Shown here: piece by piece, positions 52,558 to 64,000 of the stretch
Layout of the letters: each line of letters starts with the position of its first letter
Position numbering within the stretch: position 1 is the stretch's first letter
NCBI GenBank assembly: GCA_003342895.1
Contig: PTFA01000011.1
Coordinates: 7,527,081-7,591,080, forward strand
Direction: 5' to 3'
From: Casuarius casuarius
Lineage: Eukaryota; Chordata; Aves; Casuariiformes; Casuariidae
Length of the DNA: 64,000 bases
The notes under the pieces: model-generated
Seen by the model: only the letters and a program-made list of their open reading frames with translations
What the model was told of the DNA's origin: nothing
The model's database searches: none
Program-made: the position numbers and the translations under genes

Positions 52558-54869
52558 GTAAGAGATACTAAGCAGATCTCTTAGGGGAAAAAAAAGTTGC
52601 AAAGAAATGATGGGTAATACGTTTCTTAGGGAATGTTTACATAATATATATTTTTAATAAAGCTTTCTTAGTGATATCCTTTACTTTTCGAAAATATTTA
52701 TGCTGTGCTGATGTGATATCCATTACGTTTAAGGCTGTGTTCCATTAACCATTCTAAATTGTTCAGCTTTCTCAACCAGATTCCTTTTGATTTAATAATG
52801 CCATGGTTGACTTCAGATCAGAAGTGATATTTTTGAGAGTGAAGAAAATTTAATCAGTCAACGTTTGGATTTCTCCCTATGTTTTAAATCATGAGAGCTG
52901 TCAACATGTCATCTAATGGCTAATGTGGTACACGATTTTTAGATCTTAAGGAAAAGAGATTCAAATCCAGTGCATTTCATAGGTTTAAAGTTCTGAACAC
53001 ATTTGTTTTTTACTTGCTTTCTTGTCTCTCATGCAAATCTGTCAACATCTTTCATACCATAATACAGTAGAAGAGATACAGGGCAATGTCTCCTGCCCAG
53101 CTTTAATCATCTGGACTTTCTCATGTCCTGCATACACATCAGGGTTCAGGATGTCTGAGGTAAGAAGGGGGGGAAAAAAAATAATTCCCATGATTTATAT
53201 CAAAAGATATAAATTCCAGACATGGCTCTCCAAATGGATTGGAGAGGTATTCATCTTACCAGATTTCTAGACATCTAGCATCATCTAGACTCAGACTGAG
53301 ATCAATCATACTTTAGATAAACCTACATTTCTGTGTTGACTCTAATAAAAATCTAGTAGACTAGCTGTCACATAGCCATCTATATTATAGATGTCTGTAG
53401 TCAGTCAGATGACCCTTAACTTCAAGGAAATGAAGCACTGAAACTTCCTTTATTTCAGTTCCTAATGTGCATAGAAAGAAATCAATTAATTTTAATCCAT
53501 GTTTAGAAAACATTTCAAGAAACTATAATAGTGTATATATATACGTAAGTACCTGTGTGTGTGTCTGTGTATTAATTTATTACTTATGGCAGAATTCTGC
53601 CAGATTGGTTTTAAGCATAAATTTGTTTTAGGAATAAAATTTTCGATCACTTTTAAAGTCACTGGGCTTTTTTGTCCATTTTTAAAGCCACTGTGTTTAA
53701 AGTCAGCAAGGCCAGTTCTAATGTTTTCATCGATGTTGGCCTCCATTATATTGCCAGCAGTTCTGCACTAGGAATCCAGACTTGAGTTGTGACTTTGACT
53801 AAGTGAAATGGCTCTCTCTTGTCAGAAATCAGCCATGAAGGAATGAGGAAAGGAAATAACCCTACCTGATTTTATCTTTGATTAGATATGTGGTGTTGTG
53901 CAGGCAGAAGGAAGAAGCTCCTCATAATAACCTAGAAGNAACAGAGAGAATCAAGTACTTCCAGTAGTATCAAGTCCTAGAGGAGGTTGCTGGTTGACTA
54001 CCCTAGAGAGTGTGCTACTGGTTGGGAGTTATGTTGCTCCGTCCACTCTGATGTTGCTTTGAGAAGTAAACTGTAAAGTAAAAGTATGTAAAATGGGACC
54101 CAAGTACAAAACTGCAGTGCACAAGGCTATGTTGATACTGAAAGGCCTGTGGACACATATCTATGTTTTCTTAATGGACTGGGTAGCTAGAATTTTGCTT
54201 CTTTGAGTGTGCCCAAGATTGTTACCATCATGGTAAAATTAAGTCTAGGCTTCATTTAGATTCCATTTTAATTTAAATACAGCTGGAGGAAGAGAAGGAG
54301 GAAGTATCAAAGGGGTTCCCCAGACCTGATTGCTACTCACTGTATAACAATGCGAAAGTCAGAGCTTTAATCAATGCCATGTCTGAGGAATTCAGACCCT
54401 TGTCTCTCCTTCCCTGTGAATGTATCCTAATTGCAATACCAGAGGCTAGACTGGCCAGTCTTTAAAGATGATGTAGGACTGAAGAGTCCTAGAGGAAGTT
54501 CGCCTCTGTAGCCCCATGACAAGTGTACTCCCCAGGGAAAGGGGTCTTCTAAGTCCTGGAGGACTGTGGATCCTAATTTGATAAGAAGAACTAACTCAAA
54601 ATTACATAGAAATGCCTGAGAAAAATGAGATTTTTTAGGTAATTCTCTCTTCCATATTTCTTTCTAGTTAGTTTAGACAACCTTTGCGTTATACGGAAGC
54701 TGAGAGTTTAAACAGGGCTTCTGTAAATTCAGTGGAGGGATGCGGATGTCAAAAAGCCAACCATCACCATGCTTTAGTCCTGTCTGCATCTGGACTGCAG
54801 TGACAGTGCTGGCATTTTCAGCTTGCTTTTTGTCTTGTGAATTCAGTAGAGCCAGTGGATAAGAACGAG

Positions 54870-54903
54870 TAATTATGGAGGTGTCATAGCAGCTCCATAA
54901 TTA
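54870..54903. repeat. Perfect inverted repeat with terminal TAATTA, 11-bp arms
   Basis: TAATTATGGAG (54870-54880) and CTCCATAATTA (54893-54903) are exact reverse complements around a 12-base spacer. Each outer end is TAATTA, the core site of many homeodomain proteins. Regulatory use is inferred only. Confidence 0.9.
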
Positions 54904-57589
54904 GGATTGTATTGAGCTTTGCAGTTAAATTTTATGCCTAATGCTCCCCTACTGTCCCCCATCAGCGCACCACATTTGAAGTACAGCCACAATTAAACCA
55001 TCATAAAAACAGAGTACACAACTAGACAAAATGATTAAAAGGAACCTGAATCCATGTGGTGTTAGAGAGGAATGACTTTCTTATGACATTGGTTGTTCTT
55101 GCTATAGTTTGTAGATTTCCAAGCACTTCAGTTTGGTAATTTCTCCTCCTCCCTCTATTAATATTATAGTGTGTGTCACCTTGGCCCCTATTATTTGTCT
55201 GATTGCAACACAGCCTCATCCAATATGACACAAAAGAACTATAAATAATCTTGGTTCTGTTTATGCTTGAATAGTTCAACATTCCTAAGATGCCTAGGCA
55301 CAATTTGTGAACACAGCTATACAATAATCCATGGGATATAAAGCCAGTTCTCTTTTTGAAATATACATTGGGTTTCGTTTTCTTTAGCTTAGATATTCAC
55401 ATCAGTGCTGTTTTCCAGGAAGCAGAGGGAACATGAATGAAAAAGTCTCACTGTGCTGTTGAAGCCCAGAACACCTGTGAAAATCTGCTGGAGTCTGCAA
55501 TAACCCCAGGGTATTTTTGGCTTGTTCTTCTTTTATGCAGCATTTGTTCATTTCCCTTTTGCTCTGGTATTCTGTATAAGGCGTGCTCTATGATCCACTT
55601 ACTGGAACACATGCAGAAAGAGCATATTGGGTGGCTTTGTTCTGGGGATTAAAAACTAAACAAAACCCTTCTGTGCTTGCTAATTCAAACATAATTAACT
55701 GATGATTCAGTTTTTTGGGTTAGGTTTTCAAATCTACTCACCTCGTATTCCTAAACAAAGCACACAGTGTTGCAGATGTTCCTGACAACAATTATTAACT
55801 GCTTTTGTGGGGGTCAGGATCTAAAACCTCATTTAACATTTGGGAATTTCCTGGTAAGGGAATAAAGAATGGTGTCTCTTGTCTCTTCCCCAGCATTTAG
55901 GACTTTTCAGAAAGAGGAGGAAGGTAGGACCACAGCGGCTGAGAGCAGGGAGCACAGGACGTGACTGAGAAGGTAACTTAAGGCATGNGAGAAAAGCAAC
56001 ATGAGTATTCCACATCAGTAGGAGAGCAGAAGGTAAACTGTGCACTGATGGTCTGGAAATAGTCAATGCTTGGTTGCACGTGAGCCTCAATCCACCTGTG
56101 CTGATGAGAGCTTGGAAGCAGCACAGTCATATGGGAATGAGCCCAGATCTTGCACTGTTCATTGATGAATCTGGATGGACATAAGCAGATTCCATATCTC
56201 AAGTCAAACGTCCTAGAGAGCCTGTACTAGCATTGATTTTGTATGACTCAGAAAGCATCAAATAGCTATAATTGTTGATAATGGGGAGATGAACCATGCA
56301 GTCAGTAATCATATTGTTTGGCTCCAGTTCTCNTGTAGTTGACTGGATTGGCACAGAAAAGTCTTAGCTCATATAAAAATATATATGTATATATATTTGG
56401 AGATTATTCCCTTGTTTGATGTCAAGGACAGTCAGCTCTCTTTCACTTGTCTTTTTACAGACAGACTGCCTTATTTCTACGGTCTGATTCCGCCAAGTGT
56501 ATAGCACTGAAAGATAGCATGTAGCAGTAACAGAAAGCCTATGTTATACAGAAATTTGCTTTTGCTGATCTAATGATACTGACGTAGAGGGTCCTACTGC
56601 AATTTAATGCAGCGCTTTCAGTGTAATGCTAAGCAGGGATCCTAGAGGCAATTTGCTGTTTTGCTTATTAGGTGTTCTGCTTGTAAAACCATGCAGATCC
56701 ATACCAGATAAACTATCCAAACATAGTGAAGTCGTGAGAGGTTATTGACTTCAGGAGGAAGATAGGTTACTATCTACTATCATATTGTCTAGGCAGACAC
56801 ATGTCCTGTTGCAGAAAATATTTTATTACTTCAAAAAAAATACTGTTGGTTTTATTTTCCCTAGAGCCTGCAATGCAGTCCAGACAGAGAAATATGTTTT
56901 ATTTTAGGAAGATTTGTAATAAATAGAATGTTATTTATTCTATTTTCTCTACACTTTGCACTACAAAAGCATGAATATCTTTTAATAACTCATTAAACTG
57001 ACAGTCATTACGGTAGATTAATTCAAAAACATTGGCAAAAACAGTGTAAACTGTACACTGAGGCCAAATTGTCTGTAATCATAAAAGTTTACTAAAGTAT
57101 GCCCTCTAGAGGTCTTTGACAGAGCAGAAACAGCACTTCAAGGTCTTACAGAGAGATTGTTGTGGTGTTTCTCTGAAGTATTTAGTCTTAAATGCACGTA
57201 ACCCTAGTTAAAAATCACCTTTCTGCATGAAAATACGGGCGCGTATACAGGTTTTGACTGGGGGCAGGGGATAAGCTGAGGTTAGTTTCATCATTTTTTT
57301 TTCCTAATCTAAAAAAGCGATTTAAAGCTGATTTGCAGTTTATAGGTTAGAATTTTTATCTTGTGTGTATATAGCAAGACTTTCAGTTTTTATTCACTTC
57401 ATCTTTTTGATGCAGGACATAAAAAGACTTCTCAAATGCAACTGTATAATAAATATTTGCATCATCTTTCCAGTAAAGAAAAATAAGTGAATCCAAAGCC
57501 ATAGGTAAATGTCCTCTTGTGAATATAGGGAATTCAAACTATCTAAAATATCAAAAATGACTGCACAGTAATGATTTATGTTTCTAGAG

Positions 57590-57650
57590 GCTGTCTGTAT
57601 TTTAACAGATAGGGAAACAAAGCTTCCCAGTTTGAAAGCAAAGGAACTAC
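57590..57650 (-). repeat. Possible MIR-like fragment, antisense
   Basis: TTTTAACAGATAGGGAAACA followed by AAGC resembles the 'ttttacagatggggaaactgaggc' landmark of reversed MIR. Only about 25 bases match, so this could be chance. Confidence 0.25.
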
Positions 57651-58228
57651 TGTTTGAAAATAAATAAAATGGTGTAGCAGAAATGATGTTCATGAGGTTC
57701 ATCCTGCAGAAAGGAATTTTATAACAATCCTACAAAATAAGAAAAATGGGTCTTCTCACATCTATTTTTTTCTTCTTTCTTCCAACAAAAAGAGCTATAA
57801 TGCTTAGTTCGCTCCTTCATCAATTAAACTCCTAAAGATCTTCAGTCTCCAGATTGAAATGGACATTTTGTTTCTGTGGCAAGAGTTTAGTTGTATCATT
57901 TTAAAACCTAGAAGAATAGGTTTTAGAATGCATTTTGCATGATCAGAATACAGCACAAATGTAATGTAAACACTAAAATTTTAATTTCAACTGAGTAATG
58001 ACTGTGTTTCAGTGTTGTTTTTTTTTTTTTTCATAGAAAGATTGATGTTCAGGTAAGCTTGAGGAAAAGCGATATAACGTAAGTCTTTCATAAGCTTCAT
58101 TTGCTAGATAGGCTTTATGTTGTGGTTTTCTCATCTTAATCTGTTAAGCAAAAATTGACTATATCTCCTGTAGCTCCCAGTGATGCATTTGTGAGTGCAA
58201 GAGATGGAATAAGAATGGAAAGTGGAAG

Positions 58229-58261
58229 CAGTTTTAAATGGGAAGAGTATTTAAAACTGCA
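58229..58261. repeat. Perfect hairpin, 12-bp stem, 9-base loop
   Basis: GCAGTTTTAAAT (58229-58240) and ATTTAAAACTGC (58250-58261) are exact reverse complements separated by GGGAAGAGT. Pairing does not continue outward, so the stem is too short for a typical pre-miRNA. Confidence 0.95.
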
Positions 58262-59473
58262 CGGAAGTGTGAGTGTCAAAGTTTTACCATAAGTATAAGT
58301 GTACGGCTTTCCTCCATTCATTTACAGTGTTTATCTCCGTTCTCGGAGTAGACTGGAGGTGAAAAGCCCCAGTAGGAACCATAACCTAGATNGTGATATT
58401 AAAAGTAATTAAACCTTGATAACATCCCCCTCATCTTCCCCTCTACTGTTCATCACCTGCCTTTAAAAAAAATATATGAAATCAGTTATGAATATTAACT
58501 TTTCTGTCGCTACAGAGAAATTCAATGTGCAGCAGTGAATTAATAATTAAAATCAGGAAACTAAGAACCCAAACATTCAAGGGATTGAGCAGCATTAATG
58601 TTATTAAAACAGTCAATTTAAGAGTCAGAATTTCTCAAATAATTTAAATGTTAATTTTTAAGATGACCTATAAAAGATCAAACAACATATAAATCATCAG
58701 CCACTACACCAACTTTTTGCATAATTGGAAGTTTATAATCAGCCTGGTTTTCCTGTCTTTATATTTTTCTAGAAATAGCAAAGCCTTGTAAGCGTAAAAA
58801 GCTTCTTAAGCATGGCGTACACAAATAAATGAGATTTGGACACTTGAAGTAATATCTACACTGCAGTCAGAGGACAAGAGGTGAGGGGAAAAAAGATAAG
58901 TGATCAGATACTGAGCTCTGTGCAGCCACAGTTAGGTTCTTACCTATAATCAGACTTGCCCAAGTATAAAAGTATTTGGAGTGTACATTGCATTATAGAC
59001 ACTGGTATACTTGAACAAAAGACATACAGGTCATTCAAGCACTTCTGAGAATTTTAGCCCAGTTCCAAATCTATGATTTTTTTCAATACAAAACAATTTT
59101 TTGTTCCATTTTTGGATTTGCGCACATTTTCCTTCTGTCTCATAACTGTTCATGAGAGTGCCTTTGTCTCATCCCTATTGACTTTTCCTTGTAAAGGCAT
59201 TGTTCTCCATACCTTTCTGCCTTCGCCCGTGGATCAGGCACCCTTGGACCTTCAGACCTTGGAAAAATCTCCTGTGCAACAGGTCTGCCACAGAATGGAT
59301 TCTCAGCAGAGCTAATTAGTCCATGCAGACTAAGATTTTTTTAACCTTACTATATGCTTCTGACTTGTGCAAAGTAAACACATCCTGAATAGAAAGCCTC
59401 AGCCAGACCCTTCCTCTGCTCTGACTCTGAAGCTTCCTGCTTGATATTTCCTGGTGTCAGTTCATAAGGGCTT

Positions 59474-59498
59474 TTTATTTATTTATTTATTTATTTAT
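59474..59498. repeat. (TTTA)n tetranucleotide microsatellite
   Basis: About six TTTA units lie in a row within T-rich sequence. Confidence 0.95.
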
Positions 59499-62400
59499 AT
59501 CCTGATATAGAGGTCACTATCAAAATGATACTTCTTTCTCTGTCTTCAGTTTTCCAGCTGCTGCTGCTTTGAATATCTGTTTGCACTGAAAGGCCACTAG
59601 AGGTGCTTCAGAAGTCTACCAAAACTTTGGAGCCCTGGAGGTTGTCAATGAGGGCAGATCGTCCTGTTATATATTGATCTTAATAACAGAGAGTTGCTAT
59701 CGTTAATGATGACAAACAAAGGGAAAGATATTAAATCTTGAGCATCTAACTAAAAATATGAGGAGTAAACAGACTTCCATGCAGTGAATTTTATCCCACA
59801 TATGTTAAACAAGAAATTCTTGTATCTTCCCCCACAGCATCTGCTTCTGGGTACCCACAGAAACAAGAAACCAGAGGAGCCAGTGTTTCAAGATGAAGCT
59901 CTGAAGTGTTTATGAGGGTTTAAAAATTAAGGAATCTCTCTTCACTAAAGATGTGGAAAAGTGCTTATTCATCATGTAAAGGGTTTTTCCTCTGTCTTTT
60001 ACCCTGTCCAAATGGTCTTGCAGTCATCCTATTGATTAAAAATAACTGTCCATTTTCCTATCTGAGGTAAGTCCCTATTATTGGAGAAATGAGAACAAGC
60101 AGTGTGCAGTGTTTTGTCTGGAGCTTTCGTAATTGGGACTGTGTCTGTGTGCTACAGGTCCTTTTGATTTTCAGCACTCCAGGAAGCCAGCTTGACTTAA
60201 ATCATAACACTGGAATTTAAATATGGGGTGGAAGGGGGGAGGGAAGAGAGAGGAGTGATTTATTTTAAGTACTTTAATTTTTTATAAGAATTTATTATAG
60301 AGAAAAGAAGAAGAAAAATGAAAGTTTGCTTCTGTCCCCCCCCCAACATCTGTGTAGGATTGTAAAAATATTAGGGCTCCATAATCTAGCCTTTCAAATG
60401 TAAGCCATGTTGTCTTTCTGTTTCCACTGCCATACCATGCTTGTTAATTATATATGTTGCAGTAGCATCCAGAAGCTGGTATCAAGATCAAAACCTTGTA
60501 ATGCACTTTGCTGTACAGTGACATATGAAGCCACAGCTTTTCTCTCTCCACTTTCCAAAGCCCCAGTCCTTCACTGTCTTTTGGAGGTAACTTAATATGC
60601 ATTTTGCAATATTAACTATTTAGCTATATTCATATATCACCTCTCATCCATTTCCACCTCAACCAATTGTCATTCACTGGTCGAACTGTTACGGTTATGA
60701 GAACAAAGATGAGATGTGAGGAAGTGCTTAAAGGAAGAAAATAGTATAATGTGAGAAAGAGAAATCTTTTTTTTTTTTAATTAAATTAAAAAATTATAAA
60801 AGAGCCTTGAATTCTCTCTGCTACCTTCATTTTTCTAAGTACCTCTGATTACATTGAATTAGTCCTTCTCCTCTCCCTTCTTTTTCTGCATTGTATAGTT
60901 TCTTCTCAGCCTGTTAGTCTGCCATACCCTCATTTGTGTAGAGCGGTTTTTCCTTCTGTATCCAGTGCTAAGTATTTTTCTTCCCCTTGAGCACTTTCAT
61001 TTCCCTCTCCATTGCTCCCCCCGCCACTTGCCTGAGATTTTCAATCATCATTTCATAGCAGTGGTCTCTGAACTTCCACATGCTCACAATGCTGTACCTG
61101 CCACAGAAAGCAAAACGCATTACTTGATTCATTTTAGAAATGATTTTACAATGCGTCAAGATAAAAAGGCCTGGGGATATAAACAAGCTCAGAAAAATTT
61201 CAGGATCAGGTAGACATAATTAGAACACAGAATGTTGATTAGATTGTTTCATTTTGCAACATAGTGAGTTTAATCATGTTGGAAATTGGTTACGGGATTT
61301 CTTGTGGAGATTAGATATTTCTATCNTGTTTTAGTCTCCTTTAATTACACAAATAAATATGGGTTGTTTACTTTTTGGCTTACATTTTTTTCTGTCAACG
61401 TGCAAACGGTAACCAGGCCTATTGTTCAGCAGCCACATTAAGTGCATGCAGCTTCTTTGCAGCACCTGCTGGGAAAGGAGAGGTCACTGCCCTTTTTTTT
61501 CACAAAATGATTAGTCCATTACCAGCTTCCCAATTCCACCCTTTCCAAGATCAAAGTTGTGTTCCCTTTTGTTTGAAATCCCAAACAGCAAAGTAGAAGT
61601 CACTGCCTCCAGTCCAGGCTGGCAGAAGTGCTATTTAGGAAAGAAAGGAAGGAGAGTATCTCGATGCCCAAAGTGCTGGATGTAAGTGTTGGACTTGAGT
61701 ACAGTTTGGTGCACCAACAGGGGCCTGTGCCAAGGCTGAACATGGCACTTCTGGTGCAACACAGTGGTTTATAAAGACATCCTGGAAGTGAGTGTCATGA
61801 CTGCACTTAGCTTATACATCCTTGCCTTCCCCACTGGCAGAGCTGGTCATCCTGCTCTTCTGGACCTGGCAGTGATCACCTCTGCAGTGCAGATGCACCC
61901 ACACAGATGCACCATGCCTCTTTATTGCTAAATATCCAGTGAGGTAGGCTAGAATATGTAATAACTTTCTAAGAAAACAGCAGAAAACATCCCAACCCTT
62001 TCCCTTCCCCAGGAGGATGAGGCTGTGGCTTCCCTGAAGGAAGTTGCCCTGGTGCTTGGCCATGTGTATTAGCTCCCAACTGATTGCTGTGTCACCCATG
62101 CTAGGCTGTGTCTGACCACATGTTTAGCACTGCTGGTTCCCTGGGAACATGTAGCAGAACTGTCCCCTGCCATTGCCACTGAAGAACTGCAAAAATGGCA
62201 ATGAGCAGTTGCCAGTTTATGAAGGCAGAGCTAGCGTGTGAATCCTTTAAGTCAAATTTTATAGTTTGGACCTACCAAGGTATTTGAAACAAACTAGCTG
62301 TGGTGTAAATGCCTCCTAGACCTCTGCATCCAGGTTTAGTCCTCATTACCCTTCAATATGGCAGGGGAAGTTTACAAATTTCAAGGAGACTCAATGCACC

Positions 62401-63741
62401 AAGTTGGGCCTCACCATCTCACAGAAAAACACAAATTCTGTTGGTCTCTGTGCCTCTTAAATCAGCTTCCCATACTGAGCTAGTTGGGTTCACGTGCTCT
62501 CCCGACTACTCACCTCTTACTGTCCCTTGCACAATTTATATGACATCGGTCCACACGCTCAGCAGATACTACTTCTGCAGCTGTTAATAGTATCTACCCT
62601 TCTATAACACTAATTTCTTGATTGCAGACTTTTTTTCTTTTTTCCTTTCCCTTACCTCCAGCCTGATGTGTCAAAAATGTCTTTGACATAGATCTGCAAG
62701 CAGTCTCCTCCAAAACTGCAGGAGAAATTATCTTGGGGGCAGATGGTACAATTTCCAAAATGTAGCATAACATCATGAAATGGATAACATGGTGTAGCTA
62801 TCCATCACAGTGGGGAATGTGCAATAGTAAATTGTCTTTCCTCTTGATTTTGGTCATTAGGATGCAAGGTGAGAACTGGCATTGTTCTTGAAAAACATCA
62901 AAAGTTCATGTTAGACTGTTCATGTTCTTGCCACAGAAGTCTGTTAAACTTTGGAGGGACTGAGCAATCTTTCTGTATGCCATCAGATGCAAATGGTGGC
63001 CCAGCATTCCGCTTGAAGGTGTATAATATTAAAAGTCAGTAGTTTTGTGTATATATAACCATATGGAGATACTGACACTTTGAGCTTTTTGGGTTAATAT
63101 GACAGGGCTAGAGGTTTTTGTATTTTTTCACCCTGTATGTGTTGATTTTGAAAATTTAATTCTAATACGTACAGTGCTGGGTTCACCTTTGGAGAATAGG
63201 AGAATATTTTCTTAAAGATAGGTCTATATGGAGAGGAGAAAAAGGGGAAAAAATTGGGAAGGAAATGGAAAAGTAAATTGTGTGATATGGAGTAGCACTG
63301 ATGAGAAGTATGAACAGAAAGGATGTGGTAGTAGAAAGATAAGGAGTGCATTCAAATATGCTGATTTGAAACACAGAAGGAGAACAGATCCAATTAGAGG
63401 AGATTTTAACAGTAAAATGAAAATTTTGATGAGTTGTTTAGAAACATGAATGGAGAACATGGTCCTCACAAGCACAGATCTATCACTCTTTCTATTGGAC
63501 AGTGACTGTTCACTCCTGCTTCCTTACCTTTTCTTAAATTGAAGGTTTTCCATGGCAACCCTGCATTCCTTTTAACCAAACCACTACTCCCTTGGTCACC
63601 TATAGCTCCAGCAACATCATTAAAACTTTCTGTAACTCACATGCCTGTCTCTTAAAAATAGCATCACCTTTCAAAAACAGTAGTCTTAAATTCCTGGAGG
63701 AAATGCTTCATATAGCCAAATGAGCTTTGCAAACCAAAGAA

Positions 63742-64000
63742 AATCACAGAATCACAGAATGGTTGAGATCGGAAGGGACCTCTGGAGATCACCTAGTTCA
63801 ACCCCCCTGCTCAAGCACCTAGACCACGTTGCATAGGATTGCATCCAGGCGGGTTTTGAATATCTCCAGAGAAGGAGACTCCACAACCTCTCCGGGCAAC
63901 CTGTTCCAGTGCTCTGTCACCCTCACAGGAAAGAAGTTTTTCCTCATATTCAGATGGAACCTCCTGTGTTTCAGTCTGTGCCCGTCACCTCTTGTCCTGT
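63742..64000 (-). repeat. CR1 LINE 3' end, antisense, runs off the window
   Basis: The left edge is two copies of the octamer ATCACAGA, the complement of the CR1 terminal ATTCTGTGAT repeat, followed by GGTTGAGATCGGAAGGGACC and CAACCCCCCTGCTCAAGCAC. The element is in reverse orientation and continues past the window end through TTCCTCATATTCAGATGGAA. It is much better preserved than the CR1 copies within GBE1, so it is probably a younger subfamily or insertion. The target-site side at its 3' end is at about 63741. Confidence 0.96.

Larger units (their letters stand above)
48271..63741. other. Gene desert, third part
   Basis: This is AT-rich sequence with microsatellites, two weak MIR-like relics (49447, 57590), the tandem duplication at 50835 and inverted repeats at 54870 and 58229. 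A frame without ATG at its head, 54277-54465 (plus), opens LEEEKEEVSKGFPRPD and stays open for 62 codons; it is not recognised. Several stretches (58540-58780, 61400-61560) have the mixed TAAT/ATTA-rich composition common in conserved non-coding elements, but conservation cannot be judged from one sequence. Confidence 0.65.

Noticed and set aside
1..64000. CRISPR arrays, operons, phage or plasmid features
   Set aside because: No regularly spaced direct repeats and no prokaryote-like gene packing; the sequence is clearly vertebrate.

Overview
The window looks like nuclear DNA from a bird. It is AT-rich and has almost no coding capacity. It holds several decayed CR1 non-LTR retrotransposon fragments of the kind that dominate avian and other sauropsid genomes; one has the characteristic terminal 8-bp repeats. 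Two exons match the C-terminal end of vertebrate glycogen branching enzyme (GBE1) by eye. The species cannot be determined. There is no sign of bacterial, organellar or viral gene organisation.

Layout. Positions 1-12728 are GBE1 intron. Positions 12729-12845 are the penultimate GBE1 coding exon (+ strand, 39 codons, phase 0 at both ends). Positions 12846-25913 are the last intron (13,068 bp), which carries at least three sense CR1 fragments, simple repeats and one unrecognised coding-like segment near 14.7 kb. Positions 25914-25970 are the last coding exon (18 codons plus TGA), followed by a 3' UTR with candidate AATAAA signals at 26399, 26575 and 27047. From about 26.6 kb to the end I see no convincing protein-coding gene. 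It reads as a gene desert of AT-rich unique sequence, microsatellites, weak relics of old tRNA-derived SINEs (MIR-like), several perfect inverted repeats, and a CR1 in minus orientation at 63742-64000 that runs off the window.

The two GBE1 exons give only about the last 57 residues of a roughly 700-residue enzyme, the end of its C-terminal all-beta domain. The rest of the gene lies upstream of the window. None of the longest open frames (up to 170 codons) resembles a known protein. Most are chance frames or shadows of repeats.

No new defence, mobile or metabolic system is visible. The points most worth checking are an exon-like open segment with its own AATAAA in the last GBE1 intron, a perfect CRE abutting a TATA box at 28.28 kb, a perfect inverted repeat with TAATTA at both ends at 54.87 kb, and perfect hairpins at 40.0 and 58.2 kb. 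Homology calls rest on recognition by eye, not on a search.
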